Assembly: GCA_937892395.1 (NCBI GenBank)
Contig: CALAGJ010000127.1
Span: 1-10,509, forward strand
DNA length: 10,509 bases
Direction of reading: 5' to 3'
From: an uncultured Parafilimonas sp.
GTDB taxonomy: Bacteria > Bacteroidota > Bacteroidia > Chitinophagales > Chitinophagaceae
Shown here: positions 1 to 6,450 of the stretch, one piece after another
Numbering within the stretch: the stretch's first letter is position 1
How the letters are laid out: each line of letters begins with the position of its first letter
Notes under the pieces: model-generated
Databases searched by the model: none
The model's input: only the letters and a program-made list of their open reading frames with translations
Told to the model about the DNA's origin: nothing
Position numbers and translations under genes: made by a program

Positions 1-15
1 GTGCTCTTCCGATCT
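1..15 (+). other. Illumina adapter remnant at contig end
   Basis: The first 15 bases, GTGCTCTTCCGATCT, are identical to the 3' end of the standard Illumina read-2 adapter as I know it. They are not genomic. They add five spurious codons (GTG CTC TTC CGA TCT) in frame with the following gene, so the apparent GTG start there is an artefact. Genomic sequence begins at about base 16. Confidence 0.93.
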
Positions 16-753
16 CAGATAGCAGAAAACTTAGAAAAATTATACAAATCAAATATTCAATTTGATCATTATCTAACTGCTGTAAGTGCCAACAATAGCA
101 AGCAATATGTATTGAGTTTTAAGCAGGCTGGAGGTAAGGTAACCGACGTGGTGGCAGACTATGTAATTATGACTGTACCCTTTAGCATACTGCGGGAGGC
201 TGATATAAAAATTCCATTGCCAACATGGAAAATGAATGCGATAAAAAATATGTCTTATGGTCAGAGTACAAAGATTTTTTTAGGGGTAAAAGAACGCATC
301 TGGAGAAACCAAGGTTTTGCAGGGTATATGTTTAGCAACAATGGATTACAGAATGGTTATGACGGCACACAAATGCAGGGAGAGAATAAAGGTCGTGGTG
401 GTTTTACCATTAATTTAGGAGGAGAAAGAAGCATTGCCATAGGCAATAGAACCCCAAAGGATTTGGAGGGCGAATACCTGCCATTATTGGATGCTTGTTA
501 TACTGGGGTTAAAGATGTGTATAGTGGTGTTTGTCAGCGTTGGTACTGGCCGGGATATGCTTTGAGCAAGGGTAGCTATACCGGTTTTACTGTGGGGCAA
601 TACACGACAATATGCGGTGCCACTGCAAAGCCTGTTGATAATATGTATTTTGCTGGGGAGCACTGTAGTTACGAATTTCAGGGCTTTATGAATGGTGCTG
701 CCAAAACTGGGAGAGATGCTGCCGAAGCCATCATTACAAAATTGAAAGCATAA
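16..753 (+). CDS. Flavin (FAD) amine oxidase, C-terminal part, truncated by contig end
   Basis: This is the C-terminal part (about 245 genomic residues) of a flavin-containing amine oxidase of the monoamine oxidase/LSD1 superfamily, which oxidises amines with FAD as cofactor. Numbering from base 1, visible signs are ADYVIMTVPFSILR at residues 52-65, the usual stretch where the substrate domain meets the FAD domain. An aromatic W-Y-W-P...GSY segment follows at 181-193. The C-terminal FAD-contact signature is FAGEH at 217-221 with GFMNGAAKTGRDAAEAI after it. The N-terminal Rossmann GxGxxG half lies beyond the contig end, and the first five codons are adapter. Full-length relatives have about 450-500 residues, so roughly half is missing. 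The stop is 55 bases before the likely start of the DUF1080 gene on the same strand, so co-transcription is plausible. The substrate cannot be told from this part. Confidence 0.85.
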   Translation, partial: QIAENLEKLYKSNIQFDHYLTAVSANNSKQYVLSFKQAGGKVTDVVADYVIMTVPFSILREADIKIPLPTWKMNAIKNMSYGQSTKIFLGVKERIWRNQGFAGYMFSNNGLQNGYDGTQMQGENKGRGGFTINLGGERSIAIGNRTPKDLEGEYLPLLDACYTGVKDVYSGVCQRWYWPGYALSKGSYTGFTVGQYTTICGATAKPVDNMYFAGEHCSYEFQGFMNGAAKTGRDAAEAIITKLKA

Positions 754-808
754 GATGAACAACAACAAACAGAATCCTATTATTGCAACAATAAATAATT
801 CAATACAA

Positions 809-1588
809 ATGAAGTTTTCATTGCTATGTATCAGCGTTTTCTTTTTTAATTTTTGTGTAAAAGCACAAAACTGGGATAGTCTATCTAAGGAAGCTGCTAA
901 AACAGAAATATGGCAGCCCAAGCCTCCTGTTGTAGAACCTTTGGATGTATTTATGCCTGCACCAGCGGATGCAGTTATTTTATTTGATGGGAAAGATTTG
1001 AGTGCTTGGCGTAGTGTGAATGATACAACCAAACCAGCCGGATGGATGGTGAAAAAAGGAGTTATAACTGTTGATAAAAGTCAGGGAAATATTGAAACCA
1101 ATCAGCGATTTATGGATTATCAATTACACATAGAGTGGCGCATACCGGCTAATATCAGTGGCACCGGTCAGGTAAGGGGAAACAGTGGTTTATTTCTTGC
1201 TTCCACAGGTGGGGGAGATGCAGGTTATGAAATACAAATACTCGATAATTATAATAATGAAACCTATTCCAACGGACAAGTAGGTAGTGTCTACAAACAA
1301 AGTATTCCTCTATTCAATGCTTGTAAAAAACCAGGCCAATGGCAGAGCTATGACATAGTATGGAAAGCTCCAAGATTCAATGCAGACGGTAGTTTGATCA
1401 GTCCGGCTTATGTTACGGTTGTGCACAATGGCATTGTGTTACAAAATAATTTTCAACTGGCTGGTGAAACAAAATGGATTGGGCCACCCGTGTACAAAGC
1501 ACATGGTGCATGCCCCATTAAACTTCAATCACATGGAGACCCCAGTGAGCCTATTAGTTTTAGAAATATTTGGGTGAGACCTTTATAG
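809..1588 (+). CDS. Secreted DUF1080 (3-keto-disaccharide hydrolase-like) protein
   Basis: This encodes a protein of the DUF1080 family, a concanavalin/LamG-like beta-sandwich fold annotated as 3-keto-disaccharide hydrolase and common as an exported protein in Bacteroidota. I chose the ATG at 809 (259 residues) because it begins directly with a signal peptide: M-K, then a hydrophobic run to about residue 17, with likely cleavage near VKA-Q at 19-20. An upstream in-frame ATG at 755 would add 18 polar residues (many Asn and Gln) in front of that signal and starts one base after the previous stop. Family hallmarks are LFDGKDLSAW at 58-67, GNSGLFL at 124-130, YEIQILD at 140-146, KLQSHGDP at 238-245 and the C-terminal FRNIWVRPL. 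The protein probably acts in the periplasm or outside the cell on a sugar substrate; the exact substrate is unknown. It follows the amine oxidase gene on the same strand. Confidence 0.88.
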   Translation: MKFSLLCISVFFFNFCVKAQNWDSLSKEAAKTEIWQPKPPVVEPLDVFMPAPADAVILFDGKDLSAWRSVNDTTKPAGWMVKKGVITVDKSQGNIETNQRFMDYQLHIEWRIPANISGTGQVRGNSGLFLASTGGGDAGYEIQILDNYNNETYSNGQVGSVYKQSIPLFNACKKPGQWQSYDIVWKAPRFNADGSLISPAYVTVVHNGIVLQNNFQLAGETKWIGPPVYKAHGACPIKLQSHGDPSEPISFRNIWVRPL

Positions 1589-1698
1589 GGCGGTATGGGA
1601 AATGGCGCTGCCATGATGGAGGTGCTTACAGTACTTCAATAGATATGTATTGGGTAATTTAAGAACAACCTATATTGAGTATAGTGAGGTATCAAACA
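1589..1698. other. Convergent intergenic gap without clear terminator
   Basis: This 110-base gap separates the ends of the + strand DUF1080 gene and the - strand SpmA/SpmB gene. I see only a weak 5-bp dyad (CTATA-TTGAG-TATAG, about 1671-1685) and no hairpin followed by a T-run on either strand. The genes must end by another route or by weak structures. Confidence 0.4.
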
Positions 1699-2931
1699 TC
1701 AATGAAAGAATAAATACATGATAGCAATAGCAGCAATTACTCCAATAAAATCTGCAAACAAGCCTGCCCATACTGCATAGCGTGTATTCTTTATGCCTAC
1801 ACTCCCAAAGTATAAAGCCAGTATATAAAAAGTAGTATCTGCACTACCCTGAAAAGTACAGGCCATTTTTCCAATAAAACTATCCGGGCCGTAGGCATTC
1901 ATGGTATCAATCATTAAACCTCTGGCACCGCTACCACTAAAGGGTTTCATGATAGCTACTGGAAGAGCAGGCACAAAGTCGCTATTGAATCCTGCTATAT
2001 TTATGAGGTATGCAATACCATCTGTTACATAGCCAAGTGCACCACTTTCTCTAAATAATCGGATAGCTACAAGCATACCAACTAAATAAGGAATGATTTT
2101 GAGAACCACATTAAACCCATCTTTAGCACCATCTATAAACGTGTCGAATAGAGGTACTTTTTTTATAATGCCGGCTATTAATATTCCTGCAACCAAAAGA
2201 AGCATCATCAGATTGCCACCCACATTGCTAAAATTGTTGCGTTGTAATTCAGGTAAGCCGCTTACAAAAAATAATAGTGATGCTATGGCCAGAGATATAC
2301 TAAGAATCCAGGCTAATAAAACAAAATCCCATTTTATTTTTTGCTTTAGCCCTACAATAAAAATGGATGCAAGTGTAGTACAAACCGTACCAGCCACACA
2401 GGGTATAAAAATGCTTGCAGCTTCTGCACTTCCTGCAGCCAGTCTGTATGTAATGATACTTAATGGTATGAGTGTAAGCCCACTGGTATGCAATACCAAA
2501 AACATGATCTGAGCATTGCTGGCTGTACCTTTTTTTGGATTAATAGATTCAAGGCTTTGCATAGCTTTTAATCCAAATGGGGTAGCTGCATTATCAAGGC
2601 CCAGCATATTGGCACTAAAATTCATGACCATTTCCCCCATTGCCGGATGCTTCTCAGGCACTTCCGGAAAAAGTCTTTTTAAAAATGGGTTTAACCACTG
2701 AGCCAGTTTGCGAATGGCACCTGCTTTTTCAGCTATATTCATTAGCCCCAGAAAAAAAATCATAGTACCTGCTAATGGAAATGCTACATCTGTTACCGAT
2801 GATTTTGCAGCATCAAACATGCCGTCTGTAAGCACTTTGAAAATAGCTGCATCTCCTGTGCTTATCCATTTAAAAATCGCTATTACGATTGCTATTAAAA
2901 AGAAAGCAACCCATACAATGTTTAATGCCAT
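1699..2931 (-). CDS. SpmA/SpmB fusion, nucleoside-recognition (Gate) domain membrane protein
   Basis: A 410-residue polytopic membrane protein that joins an SpmA-like half (about 1-195) to an SpmB-like half (about 240-410). Both halves belong to the nucleoside recognition (Gate) family. Key signs are NFSANMLGLDNAATPFGLKA at 104-123, typical of SpmA. The SpmB half shows MKPFSGSGARGLMID at 328-342 and FQGSADTTFYILALYFGSVG at 360-379. Hydrophobic segments lie near 5-22, 48-65, 140-162, 173-195, 203-224, 240-256, 276-292 and 386-408. Spore maturation proteins A and B are separate in Bacillus; the fused form occurs in non-sporulating Bacteroidota, so the name does not imply sporulation. The function is unknown, with small-molecule or nucleoside transport in the inner membrane most often suggested. 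Start ATG at 2931; the gene stands alone and converges on the DUF1080 gene. Confidence 0.88.
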   Translation of the reverse strand: MALNIVWVAFFLIAIVIAIFKWISTGDAAIFKVLTDGMFDAAKSSVTDVAFPLAGTMIFFLGLMNIAEKAGAIRKLAQWLNPFLKRLFPEVPEKHPAMGEMVMNFSANMLGLDNAATPFGLKAMQSLESINPKKGTASNAQIMFLVLHTSGLTLIPLSIITYRLAAGSAEAASIFIPCVAGTVCTTLASIFIVGLKQKIKWDFVLLAWILSISLAIASLLFFVSGLPELQRNNFSNVGGNLMMLLLVAGILIAGIIKKVPLFDTFIDGAKDGFNVVLKIIPYLVGMLVAIRLFRESGALGYVTDGIAYLINIAGFNSDFVPALPVAIMKPFSGSGARGLMIDTMNAYGPDSFIGKMACTFQGSADTTFYILALYFGSVGIKNTRYAVWAGLFADFIGVIAAIAIMYLFFH

Positions 2932-2954
2932 AAATTATCAGTTGGTGTAAATGT

Positions 2955-2968
2955 AATGGCAAGCCATT
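2955..2968. repeat. Perfect 14-bp dyad AATGGC-AA-GCCATT
   Basis: A perfect inverted repeat, AATGGC and GCCATT separated by AA, lies 23 bases upstream of the SpmA/SpmB start codon. It could be an operator or a small hairpin in that gene's 5' leader. On the + strand it is followed by T-rich sequence, but no + strand gene precedes it, so a terminator role is unlikely. Confidence 0.35.
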
Positions 2969-3047
2969 TTTATTTTTAAAAAAATATGAATGATTGAATG
3001 AAATTGTAATATCATGCAAACGCTTTAATGTTCAGCATTTCCTAACA

Positions 3048-3069
3048 TCTGAATGCTTCGTCATGCAGA
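3048..3069. repeat. Imperfect intergenic hairpin
   Basis: TCTG-A-ATG at 3048-3055 can pair with CAT-G-CAGA at 3062-3069, giving seven pairs with one mismatch around the loop CTTCGT. It contains the first copy of the 9-mer ATGCTTCGT, which recurs at 3102-3110. Confidence 0.35.
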
Positions 3070-3101
3070 AGGAATAGGTCTAATATTTATGAATTTCTTT
3101 T

Positions 3102-3127
3102 ATGCTTCGTTTCACTCGCAATGATCG
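3102..3127. repeat. Degenerate ATGCTTCG...CGCAATGA intergenic repeat-like segment
   Basis: The segment begins ATGCTTCGTTTCACTCGC and continues AATGATCG. It resembles the dispersed intergenic palindromes of the form ATTGCTTCG...CGCAATGA known from many bacterial genomes. The 9-mer ATGCTTCGT also occurs 49 bases upstream at 3053-3061. Only these two partial copies are visible in this window, so assignment to a repeat family is tentative. Confidence 0.35.
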
Positions 3128-3184
3128 GCCGTGCGTAAACATTCACCGAAGGGGTAAAATGACAATAATTCTTATGGTTGAAAA

Positions 3185-3214
3185 TTGAAACAAATATCCA
3201 TCTGCTTTATCTTG
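3185..3214 (+). promoter_or_regulatory. Candidate Bacteroidota promoter for the dipeptidase gene
   Basis: TTG at 3185-3187 and TATCTTG at 3208-3214 are 20 bases apart, which fits the Bacteroidota layout of a TTG -33 box and a TAnnTTTG -7 box. The -7 box is imperfect. The resulting leader to the ATG at 3268 or 3274 would be about 45-50 bases. Confidence 0.3.
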
Positions 3215-3267
3215 CAAACAATCAATTATCTGAATAATTGTAAATTAAATAGTATAAGAAAAATGAA

Positions 3268-3912
3268 ATGCAAATGAATAAATCATTTATTTTTTTTGTA
3301 GTGCTTTTTCTTTTGAATGGCTGTTTAAAACCTCCAAAAGAATCAAACAAACTTCCTTCAGAGTTGGTGGAATTAATTGATTTAGACAGCTCCATTCATT
3401 TGGATATAAAGTATGCTACCAAAGAAAATCTTGTCGGCAAACCAGTATATGCACAGGCCCGTCCTTTTTTGCAAAAACCTGCCGCATTATCGTTGATTAA
3501 TGCTAATAAATATCTCCAAACAAAGGGCTATGGGCTTTTGGTTTTTGATGGTTACAGACCGTGGTCCGTTACAAAAACATTTTGGCAAAAAACAAGTGAA
3601 GCGAACAAGAAATTTGTAGCCGATCCACGCAAAGGTTCAAGGCACAATAGAGGCTGCGCCATAGACCTCACATTGTATGATTTGAATACCGGAATTGAAA
3701 TACCCATGCCAGGTACTTATGATGAAATGAGTGAAAGGAGCTATCCAAATTATACGGGTGGTACTGCAGTGCAAACAGCTATGAGAGACATGCTTCGTGC
3801 AGCTATGGAAGCAGAAGGATTTACAGTATATGATTATGAATGGTGGCATTTTGATTATAAGGATTGGAGACAATATCCTATTCTAAATATACCATTTGAA
3901 TCCATACCATGA
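3268..3912 (+). CDS. VanX/DdpX-like D-alanyl-D-alanine dipeptidase, lipoprotein (peptidase M15D)
   Basis: A 214-residue zinc dipeptidase of the VanX/DdpX (M15D) family, expected to hydrolyse D-Ala-D-Ala. Catalytic signs: GYRP with Arg97, SRHNRGCAID at 124-133 with zinc ligands His126 and Asp133, and EWWH at 191-194 supplying Glu191 (general base) and ligand His194. The spacings H-x6-D and E-x2-H match the family. The N-terminus is a lipoprotein signal with lipobox LNGC and Cys19, so the mature enzyme should be membrane-anchored in the periplasm, where it could recycle or salvage cell-wall dipeptides. The start may be the ATG at 3268 or the in-frame ATG at 3274, which gives a cleaner M-N-K signal start. 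No vanH, vanA or vanR/S homologue is near, so glycopeptide resistance is not indicated. The gene stands alone on this strand. Confidence 0.88.
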   Translation: MQMNKSFIFFVVLFLLNGCLKPPKESNKLPSELVELIDLDSSIHLDIKYATKENLVGKPVYAQARPFLQKPAALSLINANKYLQTKGYGLLVFDGYRPWSVTKTFWQKTSEANKKFVADPRKGSRHNRGCAIDLTLYDLNTGIEIPMPGTYDEMSERSYPNYTGGTAVQTAMRDMLRAAMEAEGFTVYDYEWWHFDYKDWRQYPILNIPFESIP

Positions 3913-3960
3913 TAGGAAGCTATTTTTAAGGGTATGGTTTTGATTGAGAATAGTACTATG

Positions 3961-3977
3961 TACTGAATTAATCAGTA
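3961..3977. terminator. Weak hairpin between convergent genes
   Basis: TACTGA at 3961-3966 and TCAGTA at 3972-3977 form a perfect 6-bp stem around ATTAA. It lies 48 bases past the dipeptidase stop and 62 bases past the TPR gene stop on the other strand. The stem is AT-rich and has only a short T tract on the + side, so termination is only a possibility. Confidence 0.25.
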
Positions 3978-4039
3978 GTATTTCTATGCAATATTTCTTG
4001 TGTATATGAATATACTAAATCATATATGAAGGGAGTAAT

Positions 4040-5548
4040 CTACTGCCCCTTACACCTTGCAATACCAGCTTTTGCTTTCTGATCTATTGAAGCCTTATAC
4101 GAATGGCTCTTCATAATAAAGCATTTTTTATAAAAGTTGATTGCCTCAGTTTTGTTGCCTTTCTTTTCATAAATAATACCAGATTGTAATGCAGCCCTGC
4201 TGGCATAGTATTCAGGTAGTTGAGCACCTGATTCAATAGTGGTTTTATACTTTATCAAAGCATTATCATATTGATGTAAGTCGTCGTACACACGTCCAAG
4301 TCTGTAGGTATATTCCAATTTATCTTTATCAAATTGTAAATCAGATTCTTTTATGGACTGTAGTAGTGTTAAAGCTTCATTCAAATATCCACCATCATTC
4401 AAGAGTCTTGCTTTAAGCAAAATGATATTTGGCCACAGGCCTGCTTTTGCATCCTTATAAGATTCTTTGTCTGCATCAGTTTCTGTATTTCCTTTTGCAA
4501 GTACAAGTTTTCTACAGTTTTCTGCATTGGCCGTATTGCCTTGTAAATACCATGCCCAACTTTGTTTTTCATACGCATCTTTTACATAAAATTTACCCTT
4601 GAAGTTTTTTGTAAAATTGGAGAAATAATTTGCTGCAGCTTTATACTCCAAATGCCTAAGACTAATATAGCCCAGCTCATAATCCCACACTGGAGTAACC
4701 AGATATGCGGGGGATTGATTTCTCTTTAAAATGATCGATCTTGCATACTCATTCTTCTTGGCATTTAAAGCCAAATTTGCAGCCATATATGCCATCAAAT
4801 GATTGTTTACAAGATCTGGTTTTTGTTGGTTGATGAGTTGAAATACTTCTTCTTCTTTATTCTGAATGTAAAAACTAATATAGCTGTAATAAAAGAGGGC
4901 TTCTGTATGAAAAAGATTAGCATCTGCATCATTACTTTTTACCACGGATTGGAGTTGAGCCATACCTTCATTTATCGATCCTGAAATGCCAAATAAACCG
5001 GCCAACCATTTATAGCTATCCGGTATAGTGCCTGCAATAACTTGCATTGGTCCATAAATCATTTTGTTTGGAACAAATGCCGGGAATGCTTTTTTATTGT
5101 CTTTAACTAATGCAAATGCCTTTCTAAAATCCCAACCCGCCTTCCATCGGTCGCCAAATTTTATTTCAGCACATGCTTTTTGAATATACACCACACTTCT
5201 ACTATAATTAAAATATGGAGAATTTTGCGGACCAGAAGAAAGCTTACTGATGTATCCATCAAAATTTGTTTTTCGTTTGCTATATTCTACAGGATCCTCA
5301 TTAAAAAATAGTATAAAAAAATCGCAATAACTATCTAATAAATCTGGTATGAGGTTATCAGGATTCTGCTGTCTGGCTGCAGAAATCAATTGCTTTCCAT
5401 TGGAGATTTTAAGACTAATTATATCGCTATAAGCCTGCTTACAAATTGGGCTAAAATCAAAAGATTTTTCAGCCGCAGCTTCCAATGTAAAGCAAAAAAG
5501 AAAGGCGAATGCCATTAGTAAAAATCTATGGTGCGTATATTGTTTCAA
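4040..5548 (-). CDS. Exported tetratricopeptide-repeat (TPR) protein, function unknown
   Basis: A protein of up to 502 residues with a signal peptide (M-K, HHR, then a hydrophobic run from about residue 10 to 22 and AAA-E near 24-27). The mature part is helical. The clearest TPR units are at about 411-444 (RLGRVYDDLHQYDNALIKYK) and 448-481 (ALQSGIIYEKKGNKTEAINF). Earlier helical pairs are likely degenerate TPRs. Such proteins are usually periplasmic or envelope scaffolds; no catalytic motif is visible. The longest reading starts at a TTG (5548). The first ATG is at 5515 and would leave a signal peptide without a positively charged n-region, so I favour TTG, without proof. An in-frame TGA lies upstream and no in-frame ATG sits between it and this TTG. 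The gene follows the zinc-ribbon gene's terminator, so it is likely a separate unit. Confidence 0.75.
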   Translation of the reverse strand: MKQYTHHRFLLMAFAFLFCFTLEAAAEKSFDFSPICKQAYSDIISLKISNGKQLISAARQQNPDNLIPDLLDSYCDFFILFFNEDPVEYSKRKTNFDGYISKLSSGPQNSPYFNYSRSVVYIQKACAEIKFGDRWKAGWDFRKAFALVKDNKKAFPAFVPNKMIYGPMQVIAGTIPDSYKWLAGLFGISGSINEGMAQLQSVVKSNDADANLFHTEALFYYSYISFYIQNKEEEVFQLINQQKPDLVNNHLMAYMAANLALNAKKNEYARSIILKRNQSPAYLVTPVWDYELGYISLRHLEYKAAANYFSNFTKNFKGKFYVKDAYEKQSWAWYLQGNTANAENCRKLVLAKGNTETDADKESYKDAKAGLWPNIILLKARLLNDGGYLNEALTLLQSIKESDLQFDKDKLEYTYRLGRVYDDLHQYDNALIKYKTTIESGAQLPEYYASRAALQSGIIYEKKGNKTEAINFYKKCFIMKSHSYKASIDQKAKAGIARCKGQ

Positions 5549-5606
5549 GTAATTTATTATATGGTAAGTTCAAAGTAACTTATTACTGAATGTACTGCCC
5601 GAAAAT

Positions 5607-5635
5607 AAAAAAAGGGATGCTATTTATTGCATCCC
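5607..5635 (-). terminator. Intrinsic terminator of the nif3/zinc-ribbon unit
   Basis: On the - strand a perfect 7-bp stem, GGGATGC and GCATCCC, encloses an 8-base AT-rich loop and is followed by seven T residues. It begins 26 bases past the stop of the zinc-ribbon gene and is a textbook intrinsic terminator. It separates that unit from the TPR gene downstream. Confidence 0.88.
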
Positions 5636-5661
5636 AAATATTAGAAATCTGTTAAATCAAC

Positions 5662-6417
5662 TTATTTTACTTCAATATTGTTATGCGTTTCTTCATCTAC
5701 CAATATTCTACCACAGTTTTCGCAAACAATTAATTTTTTATGCTGACGAATTTCACTTTGTCTTTGTGGAGGAATAGCATTAAAGCAACCACCACATGCA
5801 TCCCTATGCACTGGCACCACAGCAAGCCCATTTCTATAGCTTTTTCTAATGCGATCATAGGAAAAAAGTAAGCGCTCATCTATTTGCTTTCTTGCATCAT
5901 CAGCAAGACTCAAATAATGGCTTTCTTCTTTTTCTGTTTCTGTAATAATTTTTTGTAGCTCACTTTTCTTTTGAGTCAAAAGGCCTTCTTTCTGCGTGAA
6001 ATGCTTTTTAGCTGCATCCAAAAGTTTAACCTTTTCCGCCATTTCTTCATTAGCATCCTTCATGTGTTTTTCTGCTAATTTTATTTCAAGCTGCTGCATT
6101 TCCATCTCTTTATTGATGGCATCAAACTCACGGCTGTTTTTTACCTCGCTACTTTGCTTTTCATATTTTTTTAGTTGTTCTTCACCTTCTTTCATAGCCA
6201 TTTTTTTACCGGCAATAAAGTCAGTGATACCATTGATTTCTTCTTCAATTCTTACCTGGCGGCTTTTTAAACCCTGCAATTCATCTTCAAGATCACTTAC
6301 TTCAATAGGCAATTCTCCTTTCAGCACTTTAATTTCATCCAACTTACAGTCTGTTAACTGAAGCTTTGTGAGTGACACTAATTTTTCCTGAACGGAATAT
6401 TCTTTTGTGGCTGCCAT
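5662..6417 (-). CDS. Coiled-coil protein with C-terminal C4 zinc ribbon
   Basis: A 251-residue protein of the bacterial C4-type zinc-ribbon family (zf-RING_7/DUF164 type). Residues about 30-180 are a long, highly charged coiled coil rich in Lys and Glu, including the family-typical NSREFDAINKEME at 94-106. The C-terminus carries the zinc ribbon, with Cys208-x2-Cys211 (CGGC) and Cys232-x2-Cys235 (CENCGR) as four metal ligands, plus the conserved AIPPQ between them. No signal peptide or membrane segment is seen, so it should be cytoplasmic. The role is unknown; nucleic-acid or protein binding is usually proposed. It starts 33 bases after the nif3 stop and ends at a strong terminator, so the two genes form an operon. 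This pairing recurs in other bacteria, which suggests a shared function. Confidence 0.87.
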   Translation of the reverse strand: MAATKEYSVQEKLVSLTKLQLTDCKLDEIKVLKGELPIEVSDLEDELQGLKSRQVRIEEEINGITDFIAGKKMAMKEGEEQLKKYEKQSSEVKNSREFDAINKEMEMQQLEIKLAEKHMKDANEEMAEKVKLLDAAKKHFTQKEGLLTQKKSELQKIITETEKEESHYLSLADDARKQIDERLLFSYDRIRKSYRNGLAVVPVHRDACGGCFNAIPPQRQSEIRQHKKLIVCENCGRILVDEETHNNIEVK

Positions 6418-6450
6418 TTTCTATATACTTAATTTATTAATTGAGAAAGA

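Larger units (their letters stand above)
2932..3267. other. 336-base intergenic region with palindromes and candidate promoter
   Basis: This divergent gap lies between the starts of the SpmA/SpmB gene (-) and the dipeptidase gene (+). No coding frame in it looks real. It contains a 14-bp dyad at 2955-2968, an imperfect hairpin at 3048-3069, a repeat-like segment at 3102-3127 that shares the 9-mer ATGCTTCGT with that hairpin, and a candidate promoter at 3185-3214. These are listed separately. Confidence 0.6.

Noticed and set aside
484..1032. A - strand reading frame of 182 codons overlapping the amine oxidase and DUF1080 genes
   Set aside because: It lies opposite two genes with clear family motifs and has no recognisable motif itself.
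2093..2512. A + strand reading frame of 139 codons inside the SpmA/SpmB gene
   Set aside because: It is an antisense shadow of a well-supported membrane protein gene.
1699..2931. Evidence for sporulation from SpmA/SpmB homology
   Set aside because: Fused homologues occur in non-sporulating Bacteroidota; no other sporulation gene is present.
3268..3912. Vancomycin resistance gene vanX
   Set aside because: No vanH, vanA or regulatory genes are nearby, the protein is a lipoprotein, and Gram-negative bacteria are intrinsically resistant through the outer membrane.
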